Source: Algoriphagus sp. AGSA1 (lineage in GTDB: Bacteria > Bacteroidota > Bacteroidia > Cytophagales > Cyclobacteriaceae). From it: a stretch of DNA of 64,000 nt. The DNA is taken from NCBI RefSeq assembly GCF_021390545.1, contig NZ_JAJUWR010000009.1, positions 62,001 to 126,000 on the forward strand. Reading direction: 5' to 3'. The position numbers were made by a program, and so were the translations under genes. Each line of letters starts with the position of its first letter. Within the stretch, counting starts at the first letter, position 1. Below are positions 53,283-62,213 of this stretch, piece by piece. Under the pieces are notes generated by a model, which made no database searches, was not told the origin of the DNA, and was given only the letters and a program-made list of their open reading frames with translations.

Positions 53283-53882
53283 ATGAACATAGATTTTAAA
53301 AAAATGGATGGGTTGGTTCCGGCAATCGTGCAGGATGCGTTGAGTGGGAAAGTACTGATGCAGGGTTACATGAATGAAGAGGCTTTGGCAAAAACCAAGG
53401 AGACCAAGATGGTTACTTTTTTCAGCCGTAGTAAAAACCGGCTTTGGACGAAGGGTGAGACTTCTGGGAATTTTATGGAGTTGGTTTCTATAGCGGTGGA
53501 CTGCGATGGGGATTCGATCTTAGTGAAAGCTAATCCACGAGGCCCTGTATGTCATACTGGAGCCGATACATGTTTTGATGAGCGCAATTCCTCTAAGACT
53601 GTCTTCATTGATCAATTGAGAGCCATCATCAAAGACCGGAAGAACAATCCCAGCGATACATCCTATACTGCCTCCCTTTTTGCCAAGGGCATCAATAAAG
53701 TAGCCCAAAAGGTGGGGGAAGAAGCCGTGGAGATCGTGATTGAGGCAAAGGACGATAACAAGGAGCTATTTATGGGAGAAGCGGCAGACTTGCTTTACCA
53801 TTACCTGGTATTGCTGGAAGCCAAAGGATATGAATTGGATGAGGTGATGGATGTGCTGATAGCGCGGCATAACAAAAAGTAA
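53283..53882 (+). CDS. hisIE: Bifunctional phosphoribosyl-AMP cyclohydrolase/phosphoribosyl-ATP diphosphatase HisIE
   Basis: A 199-residue fusion. The HisI part (about 1-110) has SRSKNRLWTKGETSGNFMEL, DCDGDSILV and CHTGADTCF with the zinc and magnesium ligands; the HisE part (about 112-199) has KINKVAQKVGEEAVEIVIEA-like helices (from 53694) and the LLYHYLVLLEAKG helix. It performs the second and third steps of histidine synthesis. A terminator follows, so this is the end of the his unit. Confidence 0.94.
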   Translation: MNIDFKKMDGLVPAIVQDALSGKVLMQGYMNEEALAKTKETKMVTFFSRSKNRLWTKGETSGNFMELVSIAVDCDGDSILVKANPRGPVCHTGADTCFDERNSSKTVFIDQLRAIIKDRKNNPSDTSYTASLFAKGINKVAQKVGEEAVEIVIEAKDDNKELFMGEAADLLYHYLVLLEAKGYELDEVMDVLIARHNKK

Positions 53883-53922
53883 AGGCTTGGTGGTAATTAT
53901 ACCAGGGTGTTTGTACCTCAGG

Positions 53923-53948
53923 GGTTGAATAAATTCAGCCCTTTTTTA
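53923..53948 (+). terminator. Terminator after hisIE
   Basis: GGGTTGAA (53923-53930) pairs with TTCAGCCC (53935-53942, one G-U), followed by six T. Confidence 0.75.
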
Positions 53949-53991
53949 TGTCCAAGTAGAATTCCGTAACTTTTTATTTGATTTTTAGCCT

Positions 53992-55593
53992 ATGAAAAAC
54001 AAGTACGTAGATATCCACAACCCAGTATTTTTTCCAGCTATCATTTTGCTGATAGTTTTTATGACAGTCACTATTGTCGTCGGAGAGCCTATGGTGGTTT
54101 TGTTTGGGACAGTGAAAAGTTTTGTGACTGACAAAGTAGGCTGGCTTTTTATCTTGGCAGTGAATGTATTTATCATTTTTTGCCTCTTCTTGGGATTTAG
54201 TAAATATGGATCTGTTAGGTTGGGAGGGAAGGATGCCACTCCAGACTTCTCTACCGGTGCCTGGTTTTCTATGCTTTTCAGTGCGGGAATGGGCATCGGG
54301 CTGCTTTTCTATGGGGTAGCTGAGCCTGTGTCACATTATGCCAAACCTCCAGTGGCTGCCCCCTATACGATTGAAGCTGCCCAGCAGGCAATGAATTTTA
54401 CTTTTTTGCATTGGGGAATCCATGCATGGGCTATATATGCTGTGGTCGCGCTTTCATTGGCCTTTTTCTCGTTCAACAGAAATTTGCCACTCACTATCCG
54501 ATCTGTCTTTTATCCTCTTCTTGGAGACAGGATACACGGGTGGATGGGCGATGTAATAGATATTTTCGCTGTCCTGGCCACAATATTTGGTTTGGCGACG
54601 TCTTTGGGAGTAGGGGTGCGGCAAGTTAGTGGAGGATTGTCGCATGTTTTCGAAACCCCAAATAATGTATGGATCCAAGTGGGGCTGATAGCAGGGATCA
54701 CAGCCATAGCAACTCTCTCTGTAGTGTCAGGAGTAGATAAAGGGGTAAAAGTCCTTAGCGAATGGAACGTGAGGATTGCCGGCCTACTTCTATTGTTTGT
54801 TTTGATTTTTGGCCCTACACTTTTTGTGTTCAAGTCTTTTATTCAGAATATGGGTATCTACATGAATGAACTTATAGAGGTATCCACTTGGACGGAAGCA
54901 TTTGTAAACAAAGGTTGGCAGGGAGACTGGACGGTATTTTACTGGGCTTGGTGGATTTCCTGGTCACCTTTTGTGGGGATGTTTATCGCACGGATATCCA
55001 AAGGCAGAACCATCCGGGAGTTTATTTTTGGAGTGCTTTTGGCACCTAGCATTTTGACTTTTTTCTGGATGACTACTTTGGGAGGATCTGCTATTTTTCT
55101 TGACATGCAGGATACATTAGCTGGTGGAAGCCATGAGTTTGCCAGGGCAATAGTGGCGGATGAGTCCACTGCCCTCTTCGTGTTTTTGGAAAAATTCCCT
55201 CTTCGCATGATAGGGTCTGTCTTGGGCATATTGTTGGTAGCGAGTTTTTTCGTGACTTCATCAGACTCAGGATCCTTGGTCATAGATAGCATTACTTCTG
55301 GTGGTAAGCTGAACACACCTACCCTGCAGCGGGTTTTTTGGGCTACTACAGAGGGGGCCGTGGCCGCAGTACTGCTTATAGGAGGAGGACTTACGGCTTT
55401 GCAGACGGCCACGATCTCCACAGGGCTCCCGTTTCTGATCATTCTTACTATCATGTGCTACTCACTTCTAAAAGGAGTGAAGAAAGAATATGCCCGTGAT
55501 AAGCAATTGACCGATGAGTTGGATCAGAAGTCCTATGCCAACCGGCTGACCAAAGTGATTATGAAGCAAATCGATAAGGACAAGAAGCCATGA
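53992..55593 (+). CDS. BCCT family transporter (glycine betaine/choline/carnitine type)
   Basis: A 533-residue transporter with twelve hydrophobic segments. The family signature WAWWISWSPFVGMFIARISK near 320 is complete, and GMGIGLLFYGVAEP near 100 forms the sodium and substrate region. The preserved Met-Gly-Ile-Gly segment supports betaine-like substrates with Na+ symport, useful in osmotic stress. Its stop codon lies within the left end of a dispersed repeat. The gene stands alone. Confidence 0.93.
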   Translation: MKNKYVDIHNPVFFPAIILLIVFMTVTIVVGEPMVVLFGTVKSFVTDKVGWLFILAVNVFIIFCLFLGFSKYGSVRLGGKDATPDFSTGAWFSMLFSAGMGIGLLFYGVAEPVSHYAKPPVAAPYTIEAAQQAMNFTFLHWGIHAWAIYAVVALSLAFFSFNRNLPLTIRSVFYPLLGDRIHGWMGDVIDIFAVLATIFGLATSLGVGVRQVSGGLSHVFETPNNVWIQVGLIAGITAIATLSVVSGVDKGVKVLSEWNVRIAGLLLLFVLIFGPTLFVFKSFIQNMGIYMNELIEVSTWTEAFVNKGWQGDWTVFYWAWWISWSPFVGMFIARISKGRTIREFIFGVLLAPSILTFFWMTTLGGSAIFLDMQDTLAGGSHEFARAIVADESTALFVFLEKFPLRMIGSVLGILLVASFFVTSSDSGSLVIDSITSGGKLNTPTLQRVFWATTEGAVAAVLLIGGGLTALQTATISTGLPFLIILTIMCYSLLKGVKKEYARDKQLTDELDQKSYANRLTKVIMKQIDKDKKP

Positions 55594-55835
55594 AATCGAG
55601 CATGTCGAGAACGTCACACACCGGAATGATTTTAAGGCATGCGACCTGCCTGCCGAAGGCAGGGATTCCATAGCCTGCCCTGACTATTTAGGTGACCTTT
55701 AAAAACAAATTATAACCCCATGAAATCGAGCATGAAGCAAGCGACACACAGAGGGATGATTATTCGCCTGGCGAGATTCTCCCGAAGAAAAATCGGGACA
55801 GGCTATCTGACCATTAAAAATCAGAATATAAACAG
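55590..55835 (+). repeat. Dispersed mosaic repeat, copies 2 and 3 in tandem
   Basis: Copy 2 (55590-55719) begins ATGAAATCGAGCATG over the BCCT stop codon and contains the inserted palindrome CCTGCCTGCCGAAGGCAGG; copy 3 (55720-55835) begins with the same 15 bases and ends right before the ATG of the universal stress protein gene. Copy 3 keeps an open frame of 39 codons starting MKSSMKQATHRGMIIRLARF; copy 2 starts MKSSMSRTSHTGMILRHA in the same frame. The copy at 35549 has the same frame with an internal stop. Confidence 0.75.
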
Positions 55836-56702
55836 ATGAAACCATTAAAGAAAATCGGTATTTTCCTGGATCTGAGTGATTCAGATGAGTTTTTGCTTAG
55901 GTATTTCAAGAAATTGGACGATGTATTTGATTTTGATTCCTTGACTTTGGTTCATTTTGTTGCCTTGGAGAACGATTCTGCTGAATTAGCCACCCTGAGA
56001 GAGCAGCTGCATAAGCCGCTAGAAGAGGTGATAGAAGATGAGATATTGGATCTTGTAGAGCGTGTATTCGGCGAGAAAAAATCCAGCATTCATGTGAACG
56101 TGACTTGGGGTGGAAAACTTGAGGCCCTGATCAGATGGGTGGATGCCGAGCAGTTTAATCTGGTCGTGCTGGGTAAGAAAGAAAAGAATAACGGAACAGG
56201 GATTTTCAGTAGTAAGGTGATTCGGCTTACAGACTCGGATTGTCTTTTTGTGCCGGAAAATGCCAATACGGAATTTGAAAGTATAGCATTGGCGCTAGAC
56301 TTTTCAGATTATTCGGAAAAAGTAATCCGCCGCGGATTGAACCTTTCAAGAAATTTATCTTCGAAACTGGTTCCGGTCCATGTTTTAAAATCTGGGTTCC
56401 AGTATTTTCCGTATTTCAAAAACCAGGAGAAATACCTAAATAACCTCCGAAGCAAGGCTGAGCACGATTATAACAAAATACAGAAAAAAACAGGCCTCAG
56501 CGAACCCCTTATCTTTGTGGAAGATAGCGGAAACCATATCAGTAAAAGTCTGTATGAAACGGCGCTGAACTATGGGGCTAACTTAATTGTGATGGGAAAT
56601 AAGGGGAAAGCGGATGAGGATGACCTATTGGTAGGAAGTGTGGCCGACCGGATGATCACCGCAGACAGAAAAATCCCTGTATTAATCGTAAAACCCGACT
56701 AG
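55836..56702 (+). CDS. Universal stress protein, two tandem Usp domains
   Basis: A 288-residue protein with two Usp domains (about 1-145 and 146-288). The second has the ATP-binding G-2X-G-9X-G(S/T) motif in VMGNKGKADEDDLLVGSVADR near 255-275; the first is degenerate (VVLGKKEKNNGTGIFSSKV). Usp proteins help survival under stress and starvation; the exact role is unknown. Its stop overlaps the end of the convergent S41 peptidase gene by four bases. Confidence 0.88.
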   Translation: MKPLKKIGIFLDLSDSDEFLLRYFKKLDDVFDFDSLTLVHFVALENDSAELATLREQLHKPLEEVIEDEILDLVERVFGEKKSSIHVNVTWGGKLEALIRWVDAEQFNLVVLGKKEKNNGTGIFSSKVIRLTDSDCLFVPENANTEFESIALALDFSDYSEKVIRRGLNLSRNLSSKLVPVHVLKSGFQYFPYFKNQEKYLNNLRSKAEHDYNKIQKKTGLSEPLIFVEDSGNHISKSLYETALNYGANLIVMGNKGKADEDDLLVGSVADRMITADRKIPVLIVKPD

Positions 56703-58018
56703 TAGGCAGGAAATTCCTGTTGGAGTCCTTTGAATTGGTCTATCATTTCCCATTTGGGTCTATAGAAGCTGTTCAAAAGCCTTCCTCCAACGGCTCCGTT
56801 TTCAATAGTCATCAACGCTGCGGCCAAGCGTAGGTCGCTTGGATCTCCCCAATTAAACTGGGGACTGTCCCCTACAGAGAAATCAGCGGGGAATCCATCA
56901 AAATAATCTGCTTTTCCCTCTGCATTTGCCGTGGCGAAGGTGATTGGTACCAATTCCACATTATTGTCTCTGAGGGTTCTGTTGTATGCCGAAAGTGGGA
57001 ATGAACCTACAGGTTTTCCAAAAGTGTTGTCTCCAATCAGCACAATATCAAGGTAGGGCATTAAGGTATTTATAACCAACTCAGAAGCTGATGCTGAACC
57101 TCTGGAGGTGATGAAAATTAGTTTGTTTAAATTGAGATTCCCTAGCTTTTTGAAATCCACACTTTTTTGAAGATCTGTTTTCAGAGAGTTCAGTTTGTTG
57201 ACATACATGAGTTTCTCACTGTGGGAAAAGGGGATAAGATAGTTGTTTATTTGCTCTGCCACTGCCACTGAGCCTCCGCCATTGTATCTCAGGTCGATGA
57301 TCAGTTCGTCTATTCCCGCTGTTTCAAAAAACTCAATGGACTCGTCCACTTCGAGGCTTTTAGTGGGGGATTGCCCAGCGGTGGCCTTGAAGCTTTGATA
57401 TACCCAGTAGCCGACTTTTTTGCCATTCAGGTCTATGATTTCCTGATGAAGTACAGAATTTGATTGATACTCTGCTTTCACATTTGTGCGTGTAGTGGTA
57501 GTTCCATCAGGTAATCTGAAGGTGAACGCATTGCTGATACCGGGATCAGCAGGGCCTAATTGGAAATCATAACCCCCAGTACTGTTTTTGTATTCGGAAA
57601 TTGTTTTACCATTGATCTCTATAATTTCCCATCCCCGCTGCCATCCGTCCAGTCCGGCTGGAGACTCCTCATATACAAAAGTGAGGTAAAGCCGCTCCGT
57701 AGCATCAAAGGCAAAACCAAAACCATGGCCGGCATTTCTACCGACAAAGGCATTGTTGAATGCCTCCTGAGTGGTAAGGTAGGAAAAGCGATCCAGCGGC
57801 TTGTAGATAATAGCATCCAGCAAAGCTTCATTGGAAGCATAGTCAGCCGGAGTGACAGCCGCAGGAAGCTCCTCATTCCAATAATACCATTCCTGCATAG
57901 ATGCTAAAATGGCGTCTCTGACTACCGTCGATTGAGGGTCAGGGATAATGTCTTCTTTTGGTTCACACGACCAAAGAAAGACAAAAACTACTCCTATAAT
58001 TAACTTTGCGTTATTCAT
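56699..58018 (-). CDS. S41 family C-terminal processing peptidase, lipoprotein
   Basis: A 439-residue lipoprotein; the lipobox LWSC is at about residue 18. A PDZ-like part with DGWQRGWEIIEINGKTI lies near 128-144; the S41 core has LIIDLRYNGGGSVAVAEQ near 240 and the catalytic Ser in FITSRGSASASELVINTL near 305-322, with Lys expected about 25 residues later. Such peptidases cut C-terminal tails of exported proteins or scavenge peptides. It lies alone on the minus strand. Confidence 0.9.
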   Translation of the reverse strand: MNNAKLIIGVVFVFLWSCEPKEDIIPDPQSTVVRDAILASMQEWYYWNEELPAAVTPADYASNEALLDAIIYKPLDRFSYLTTQEAFNNAFVGRNAGHGFGFAFDATERLYLTFVYEESPAGLDGWQRGWEIIEINGKTISEYKNSTGGYDFQLGPADPGISNAFTFRLPDGTTTTRTNVKAEYQSNSVLHQEIIDLNGKKVGYWVYQSFKATAGQSPTKSLEVDESIEFFETAGIDELIIDLRYNGGGSVAVAEQINNYLIPFSHSEKLMYVNKLNSLKTDLQKSVDFKKLGNLNLNKLIFITSRGSASASELVINTLMPYLDIVLIGDNTFGKPVGSFPLSAYNRTLRDNNVELVPITFATANAEGKADYFDGFPADFSVGDSPQFNWGDPSDLRLAAALMTIENGAVGGRLLNSFYRPKWEMIDQFKGLQQEFPAY

Positions 58019-58095
58019 AAATGGATGTCTTGGCTGTTGTTAGTTACGAGTAGATGGAGTTATTAGGTTTATAATACTGATCAAAAGATCGGGAT

Positions 58096-58172
58096 AGACC
58101 TGTCAGGTCTTGCACTAAAACAGCATGTTCCGATTTCATAGCTTCAACTCAAGTGCTGCAGACCTGACAGGT
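58096..58172. repeat. Pair of ACCTGNCAGGT palindromes
   Basis: AGACCTGTCAGGTCT (58096-58110, perfect 7-bp arms) and ACCTGACAGGT (58162-58172) are related palindromes separated by 51 bases between two minus-strand genes. They fit the window's dispersed palindrome family or could be a shared operator. Confidence 0.6.
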
Positions 58173-58194
58173 TTTGAATCATACCAGTGTCAGC

Positions 58195-58587
58195 TTAGAT
58201 AGCGATATCATATACCTGCACTTTTCTCCACATATGGGAGTACTTGTCAATAAACTCCAGGTGGGTAGGGTCGGACTGATATACTAGCTGGTCTTCCAGA
58301 CTGTCGAAGAATATAGTGCAGGCTACTTGATAGCTATGATCTACCACATCGCGCTTTTCGGTCGCTGCGGGAGTGCCTGCTATAAACTTGCCTACAGTTT
58401 TACACCGTCCAAGCATGGGCACGGCTTCGGTTAGGAATTCTTGTGTGTTTGCTTCATCATGTAGCCAAAAGTAAACCTGGTGAATCATTTTTTGTTTTGC
58501 CATTTCTTTAGCGATTGAGTTTAGAGGTAAGACAGCAGCGGCACTTGCCACGCCGATTGTTTTGATGAATTTTCTACGTGTTTTCAT
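58195..58587 (-). CDS. Stress-responsive alpha/beta barrel (Dabb) domain protein with export signal
   Basis: A 130-residue protein with a Tat-like or Sec signal (RRKFIKTIGVASAAAVLPL, about 4-22), followed by a Dabb domain: QKMIHQVYFWLHDEAN near 31-46, the C-terminal FDSLEDQLVYQSDPTHLEFI near 93-112 and YSHMWRKVQVYDI. Dabb domains form dimeric ferredoxin-like barrels; function of exported members is unknown. Confidence 0.85.
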   Translation of the reverse strand: MKTRRKFIKTIGVASAAAVLPLNSIAKEMAKQKMIHQVYFWLHDEANTQEFLTEAVPMLGRCKTVGKFIAGTPAATEKRDVVDHSYQVACTIFFDSLEDQLVYQSDPTHLEFIDKYSHMWRKVQVYDIAI

Positions 58588-58840
58588 AGTTTGAAGGTCT
58601 GGATTGTTTTTCCGAAAGTCTTAGATGGTTCCCGCAGACAACGATACAGATCACCGCAAAGTAAGTTTTTCTTGTATTCCCGTTTGTGGAGTCACCGTCC
58701 ATCAATGTTTTTTTCTGTCAGACAAATATCAATAGGAACCGTGATTCTAAAGATAAATAATTAAATTACTTTTAGATAATCGGATGGTTTTTAGCCTCCC
58801 TTTTATGTGAAAACCTCAATTACTTTTAATTAACAGCAGC

Positions 58841-59827
58841 ATGAATTACAGAACTTTAGGAAAAACTGGTTGGAAAATTTCTGAAATTGGTCTGGGCACC
58901 TGGCAAGTGGGTGGAGGATGGGGAACACCTTTTGACCCTAAAATTGCAGAGGAGATTTTACATGCGGCTTTTGATAGGGGGATAAATTTCGTCGATACGG
59001 CGGACGTATATGATGCCGGGCTGAGCGAATCGGCAGTGGGGGAAGCCGTGCGCCAACGCTCCGAAAAGATCTATGTTGCCACCAAATGTGGAAGGAGGAT
59101 TCAGCCCCATATAAACGAGACTTATAGTGTGGAGAAACTCCGTCGCCATGTGGAGGATAGTCTGCGGAACACGGGATTGAACCGACTGGATCTCATTCAG
59201 CTTCACTGTCCGCCCAGCTCTGTCTATCAGCGTGATGAAGTGTATAACTTATTTGAAAAATTGAGGGCAGAAGGAAAGATCGCCGCCATGGGAGTAAGTG
59301 TGGAGACAGTGGATGAAGCGAAGCAGGCTATGGAGTATGACGTAGTATCTACGGTTCAGGTGATTTTTAATATGTTCAGGCAGAAACCTGCCGAAGAATT
59401 GTTTCCTGAGGCAGCGAAAAAAAATATAGGCTTGATTGTGCGGGTACCGTTGGCGAGTGGATTGCTTTCAGGAAAAATCAATGAAAAGACTACTTTTTCA
59501 AAAGACGATCATAGATACTTTAACCGGGAAGGGAAGGCATTTGACAAGGGGGAGACCTTTTCGGGAGTTCCTCTTGAAAAAGCGTTTCCGGCAATAGATG
59601 AGCTGAAAACGCTTTTCAAGGGGAGTGGGTCTTTGGCAGCTTTAGCACTTCGTTGGATACTCATGCATGACCAAGTGAGTGTGGTAATTCCGGGAGCGTC
59701 CAAATCTTCCCAGATAGCAGCTAATGTAAATGCGAGTCAGCTGCCCCCAATCTCCAAGGATCAAATGGAAGGAGTTAAACGTATTTATGACAAATACATC
59801 AGAGATGAGGTTCATGAACTTTGGTAA
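58841..59827 (+). CDS. Aldo/keto reductase
   Basis: A 328-residue NADPH-dependent oxidoreductase. The catalytic tetrad can be read: Asp and Tyr in NFVDTADVYDAGLSE (near 48-58), Lys in VATKCGRR (near 82), His in IQLHCPP (near 125). The C-terminal IPGASKSSQIAANVNA binds the NADP phosphate. It most resembles the YajO/YghZ-type general reductases; substrate unknown. It is convergent with TypA, separated by a terminator. Confidence 0.92.
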   Translation: MNYRTLGKTGWKISEIGLGTWQVGGGWGTPFDPKIAEEILHAAFDRGINFVDTADVYDAGLSESAVGEAVRQRSEKIYVATKCGRRIQPHINETYSVEKLRRHVEDSLRNTGLNRLDLIQLHCPPSSVYQRDEVYNLFEKLRAEGKIAAMGVSVETVDEAKQAMEYDVVSTVQVIFNMFRQKPAEELFPEAAKKNIGLIVRVPLASGLLSGKINEKTTFSKDDHRYFNREGKAFDKGETFSGVPLEKAFPAIDELKTLFKGSGSLAALALRWILMHDQVSVVIPGASKSSQIAANVNASQLPPISKDQMEGVKRIYDKYIRDEVHELW

Positions 59828-59840
59828 GAACCAATAAAAA

Positions 59841-59868
59841 AATCCCCCAACCTTTCGCTTGAGGGATT
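59841..59868 (-). terminator. typA terminator
   Basis: On the minus strand AATCCCTCAAGCG and GTTGGGGGATT form a stem followed by TTTTTTATTGG, 41 bases after the typA stop codon. Confidence 0.7.
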
Positions 59869-59908
59869 CCATATAGCTTGACTCTAGAATCTTGGTTCTA
59901 AAATCTAT

Positions 59909-61714
59909 TTAAGCGTCTTTCTTTGCCATTCTGTTTCTTTCACCTTCGTCCAGATAGATTTTTCTCATCCGGATAGACTTGGGAGTGATCTCCAGATACT
60001 CATCCTTCTGTATGTATTCCATGGATTCCTCAAGTGAGAACTTTTTAGCAGGTACGATCCTTACGTTGTCATCAGAACCGGAAGCACGCATGTTGGTCAG
60101 TTTCTTGCCTTTCTGCACGTTCACTACGATGTCATTGTCACGGGAGTTTTCACCGATCACCTGACCTGTGTAAAGTTCATCTCCCGGGTCAACGAAGAAA
60201 GTGCCTCTGTCCTGAAGTTTGTCAATAGCATAAGCTGTACATTGTCCGCCTTCCATAGAGATCAATGAACCGTTGGTACGCCCTGGCATAGTGCCTTTAA
60301 ATGGCTCGTATGAAGTGAATCTATGGTTCATGATAGCCTCACCTTGAGTAGCAGTCAGCATATTGTTTCTCAGTCCGATCAATCCTCTGGAAGGTATTTT
60401 GAATTCCAGGTGCTGAAGATCGCCTTTTGGCTCCATGATCAGCAATTCACCCTTACGCTGGGTGGCCAGTTCGATTACCTTACCGGCAGTTTCCTGTGGT
60501 ACATCGACAACCAATGTCTCGATTGGTTCGCATTTTACGCCATCGATTTCCTTAAAAATAACCTGAGGTTGTCCTACCTGAAGTTCGTAACCTTCTCTTC
60601 TCATCGTTTCGATCAAAACAGACAAGTGAAGGATACCACGTCCATAGACAAGGAATTTATCTTCTGAATCAGTTGATTCAACACGAAGAGCCAGGTTCTT
60701 CTCAGTCTCTTTCATCAGACGGTCTCTCAGGTGACGGGAGGTCACAAATTTCCCTTCTTTTCCGAAGAACGGAGAGTTGTTGATGGTGAAGAGCATATTC
60801 ATGGTAGGCTCATCTATGGCGATTCTGGGAAGTGCCTCAGGGTTGTCCACATCTGCGATGGTGTCACCGATTTCGAAGTCATCGATTCCAGTCACTGCAC
60901 AAATATCACCGGCAAATGCTTCTTCTACACTATTCTTGCCTAAGCCCTCAAATGTGTGAAGTTCCTTCACTTTCATTTTCTTCACAGAACCATCAGCTTT
61001 CATCAATGCGATTTGCTGATTTACTTTGATTGTTCCTCTTTTGATACGACCTATTGCAATACGACCTACAAAACTGGAATAATCCAGGGAAGTGATCTGC
61101 ATCTGAAGTGTTCCTTCCTCGATTTTTGGAGCGGGGATATGATCCACGATTGCGTCCAATAGAGGAATAATTGAATCGGTTGGGTTTTTCCAATCAGGCC
61201 CCATCCAATTTTGCTTGGCAGAACCGTAAAGCGTTTGAAACTCCAATTGCTCTTCAGTAGCGTCCAAGTTGAACATCAATTCCCATACTGATTCGTGAAC
61301 TTCGTCTGGGCGACAGTTTTCCTTATCTACTTTATTTACTACTACAATAGGAGTCAATCCAAGATCTAAAGCCTTGCCCAATACAAATCGGGTCTGAGGC
61401 ATAGGGCCTTCAAATGCATCCACCAAAAGGATCACACCGTCTGCCATTTTCAACACCCGCTCCACTTCACCGCCGAAATCGGCGTGACCAGGAGTGTCAA
61501 TGATGTTTATTTTAGTGTCTCTGTATCTTACTGATACGTTTTTGGATAGAATGGTAATCCCTCTTTCACGCTCCAGATCATTGTTGTCAAGAATCAAGTC
61601 GTCGAACTGCTGGTTCTCTCTGAAGATTTTAGATGCGTGGATGATTTTGTCCACGAGTGTAGTTTTGCCGTGGTCCACGTGTGCGATGATCGCGATATTC
61701 CGAATATTCTGCAT
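59909..61714 (-). CDS. typA: Translational GTPase TypA/BipA
   Basis: About 601 residues from MQNIRNIAIIAHVDHGKTT; the frame is open back to 61888, but that part is non-homologous leader and the promoter lies inside it. G motifs: AHVDHGKTT (P loop), DTPGHADFGGEV, NKVDKENC. TypA acts on the ribosome in stress and in ribosome assembly. The C-terminal GNSRDNDIVVN-like stretch fits, with the end RKIYLDEGERNRMAKKDA as usual. Confidence 0.95.
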   Translation of the reverse strand: MQNIRNIAIIAHVDHGKTTLVDKIIHASKIFRENQQFDDLILDNNDLERERGITILSKNVSVRYRDTKINIIDTPGHADFGGEVERVLKMADGVILLVDAFEGPMPQTRFVLGKALDLGLTPIVVVNKVDKENCRPDEVHESVWELMFNLDATEEQLEFQTLYGSAKQNWMGPDWKNPTDSIIPLLDAIVDHIPAPKIEEGTLQMQITSLDYSSFVGRIAIGRIKRGTIKVNQQIALMKADGSVKKMKVKELHTFEGLGKNSVEEAFAGDICAVTGIDDFEIGDTIADVDNPEALPRIAIDEPTMNMLFTINNSPFFGKEGKFVTSRHLRDRLMKETEKNLALRVESTDSEDKFLVYGRGILHLSVLIETMRREGYELQVGQPQVIFKEIDGVKCEPIETLVVDVPQETAGKVIELATQRKGELLIMEPKGDLQHLEFKIPSRGLIGLRNNMLTATQGEAIMNHRFTSYEPFKGTMPGRTNGSLISMEGGQCTAYAIDKLQDRGTFFVDPGDELYTGQVIGENSRDNDIVVNVQKGKKLTNMRASGSDDNVRIVPAKKFSLEESMEYIQKDEYLEITPKSIRMRKIYLDEGERNRMAKKDA

Positions 61715-61734
61715 GGTTTGCCTGATTGAAGGCG

Positions 61735-61742
61735 CAAAAGTA
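61735..61742 (-). promoter_or_regulatory. Probable typA promoter
   Basis: TACTTTTG on the minus strand matches TAnnTTTG, 20 bases before the typA start codon. It is the same octamer as in the tRNA-Ser promoter. No clear -33 TTG is seen. Confidence 0.5.
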
Positions 61743-61885
61743 CAAATAATATTTTGCAGTAAGGTTATGACTTCGTGAAGTTTGACTGAATAATAGCATG
61801 TTACTGGTGAAAAAATCAATTTTTTCCTGAAAATTAAGCTTCCATTGATCATATTATCATTTGAATAGGAAGCGAGTTTGCTTAG

Positions 61886-62098
61886 CATTGCAAAGCTGAT
61901 GCTGATTATTTGGTAACGGCGCCGCTTTTTGACGAGGTGACTTGGAAGGTGGACAATGGCAATGATCTGGTGATCCTGAATCCTGCTGGAGGGAGAAACT
62001 TAAAAGGAATCAAAGTCAATGGAAAAACGCTGGAAGGCTATTATGTTGGGCATGAATTATTTAAAAAAGGTGGGTTGATCGAATTGGAGACGGATTGA
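61886..62098 (+). pseudogene. Relic of the C-terminus of a GH92-like alpha-mannosidase
   Basis: A frame open from 61886 to a TGA at 62096-62098 reads DYLVTAPLFDEVTWKVDNG, then LKGIKVNGKTLEGYYVGHEL and KKGGLIELETD. This is the order of strands that ends GH92 exo-mannosidases (PLFDKV..., LNGK..., ...KGGTLE). There is no upstream ATG or catalytic domain; upstream the frame is closed by TAG 61883-61885. A TTG start at 61910 would give 62 residues, but a gene remnant is more likely. Confidence 0.55.
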
Positions 62099-62213
62099 AT
62101 GGACAATTTTCAATGGTCAAGGTTAAAAGGCGAAGGAAGTATTGTTTTAAAAAAAAGGAAGTGATCTTTTTGAATTTTGTGGTTTGTGGGCTCAAACGAC
62201 GGCGTAATCGGTT

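Noticed and set aside
61715-61888. N-terminal extension of TypA by 58 residues
   Set aside because: The extension is not homologous to TypA and contains the likely promoter; the start at 61714 gives the normal length.
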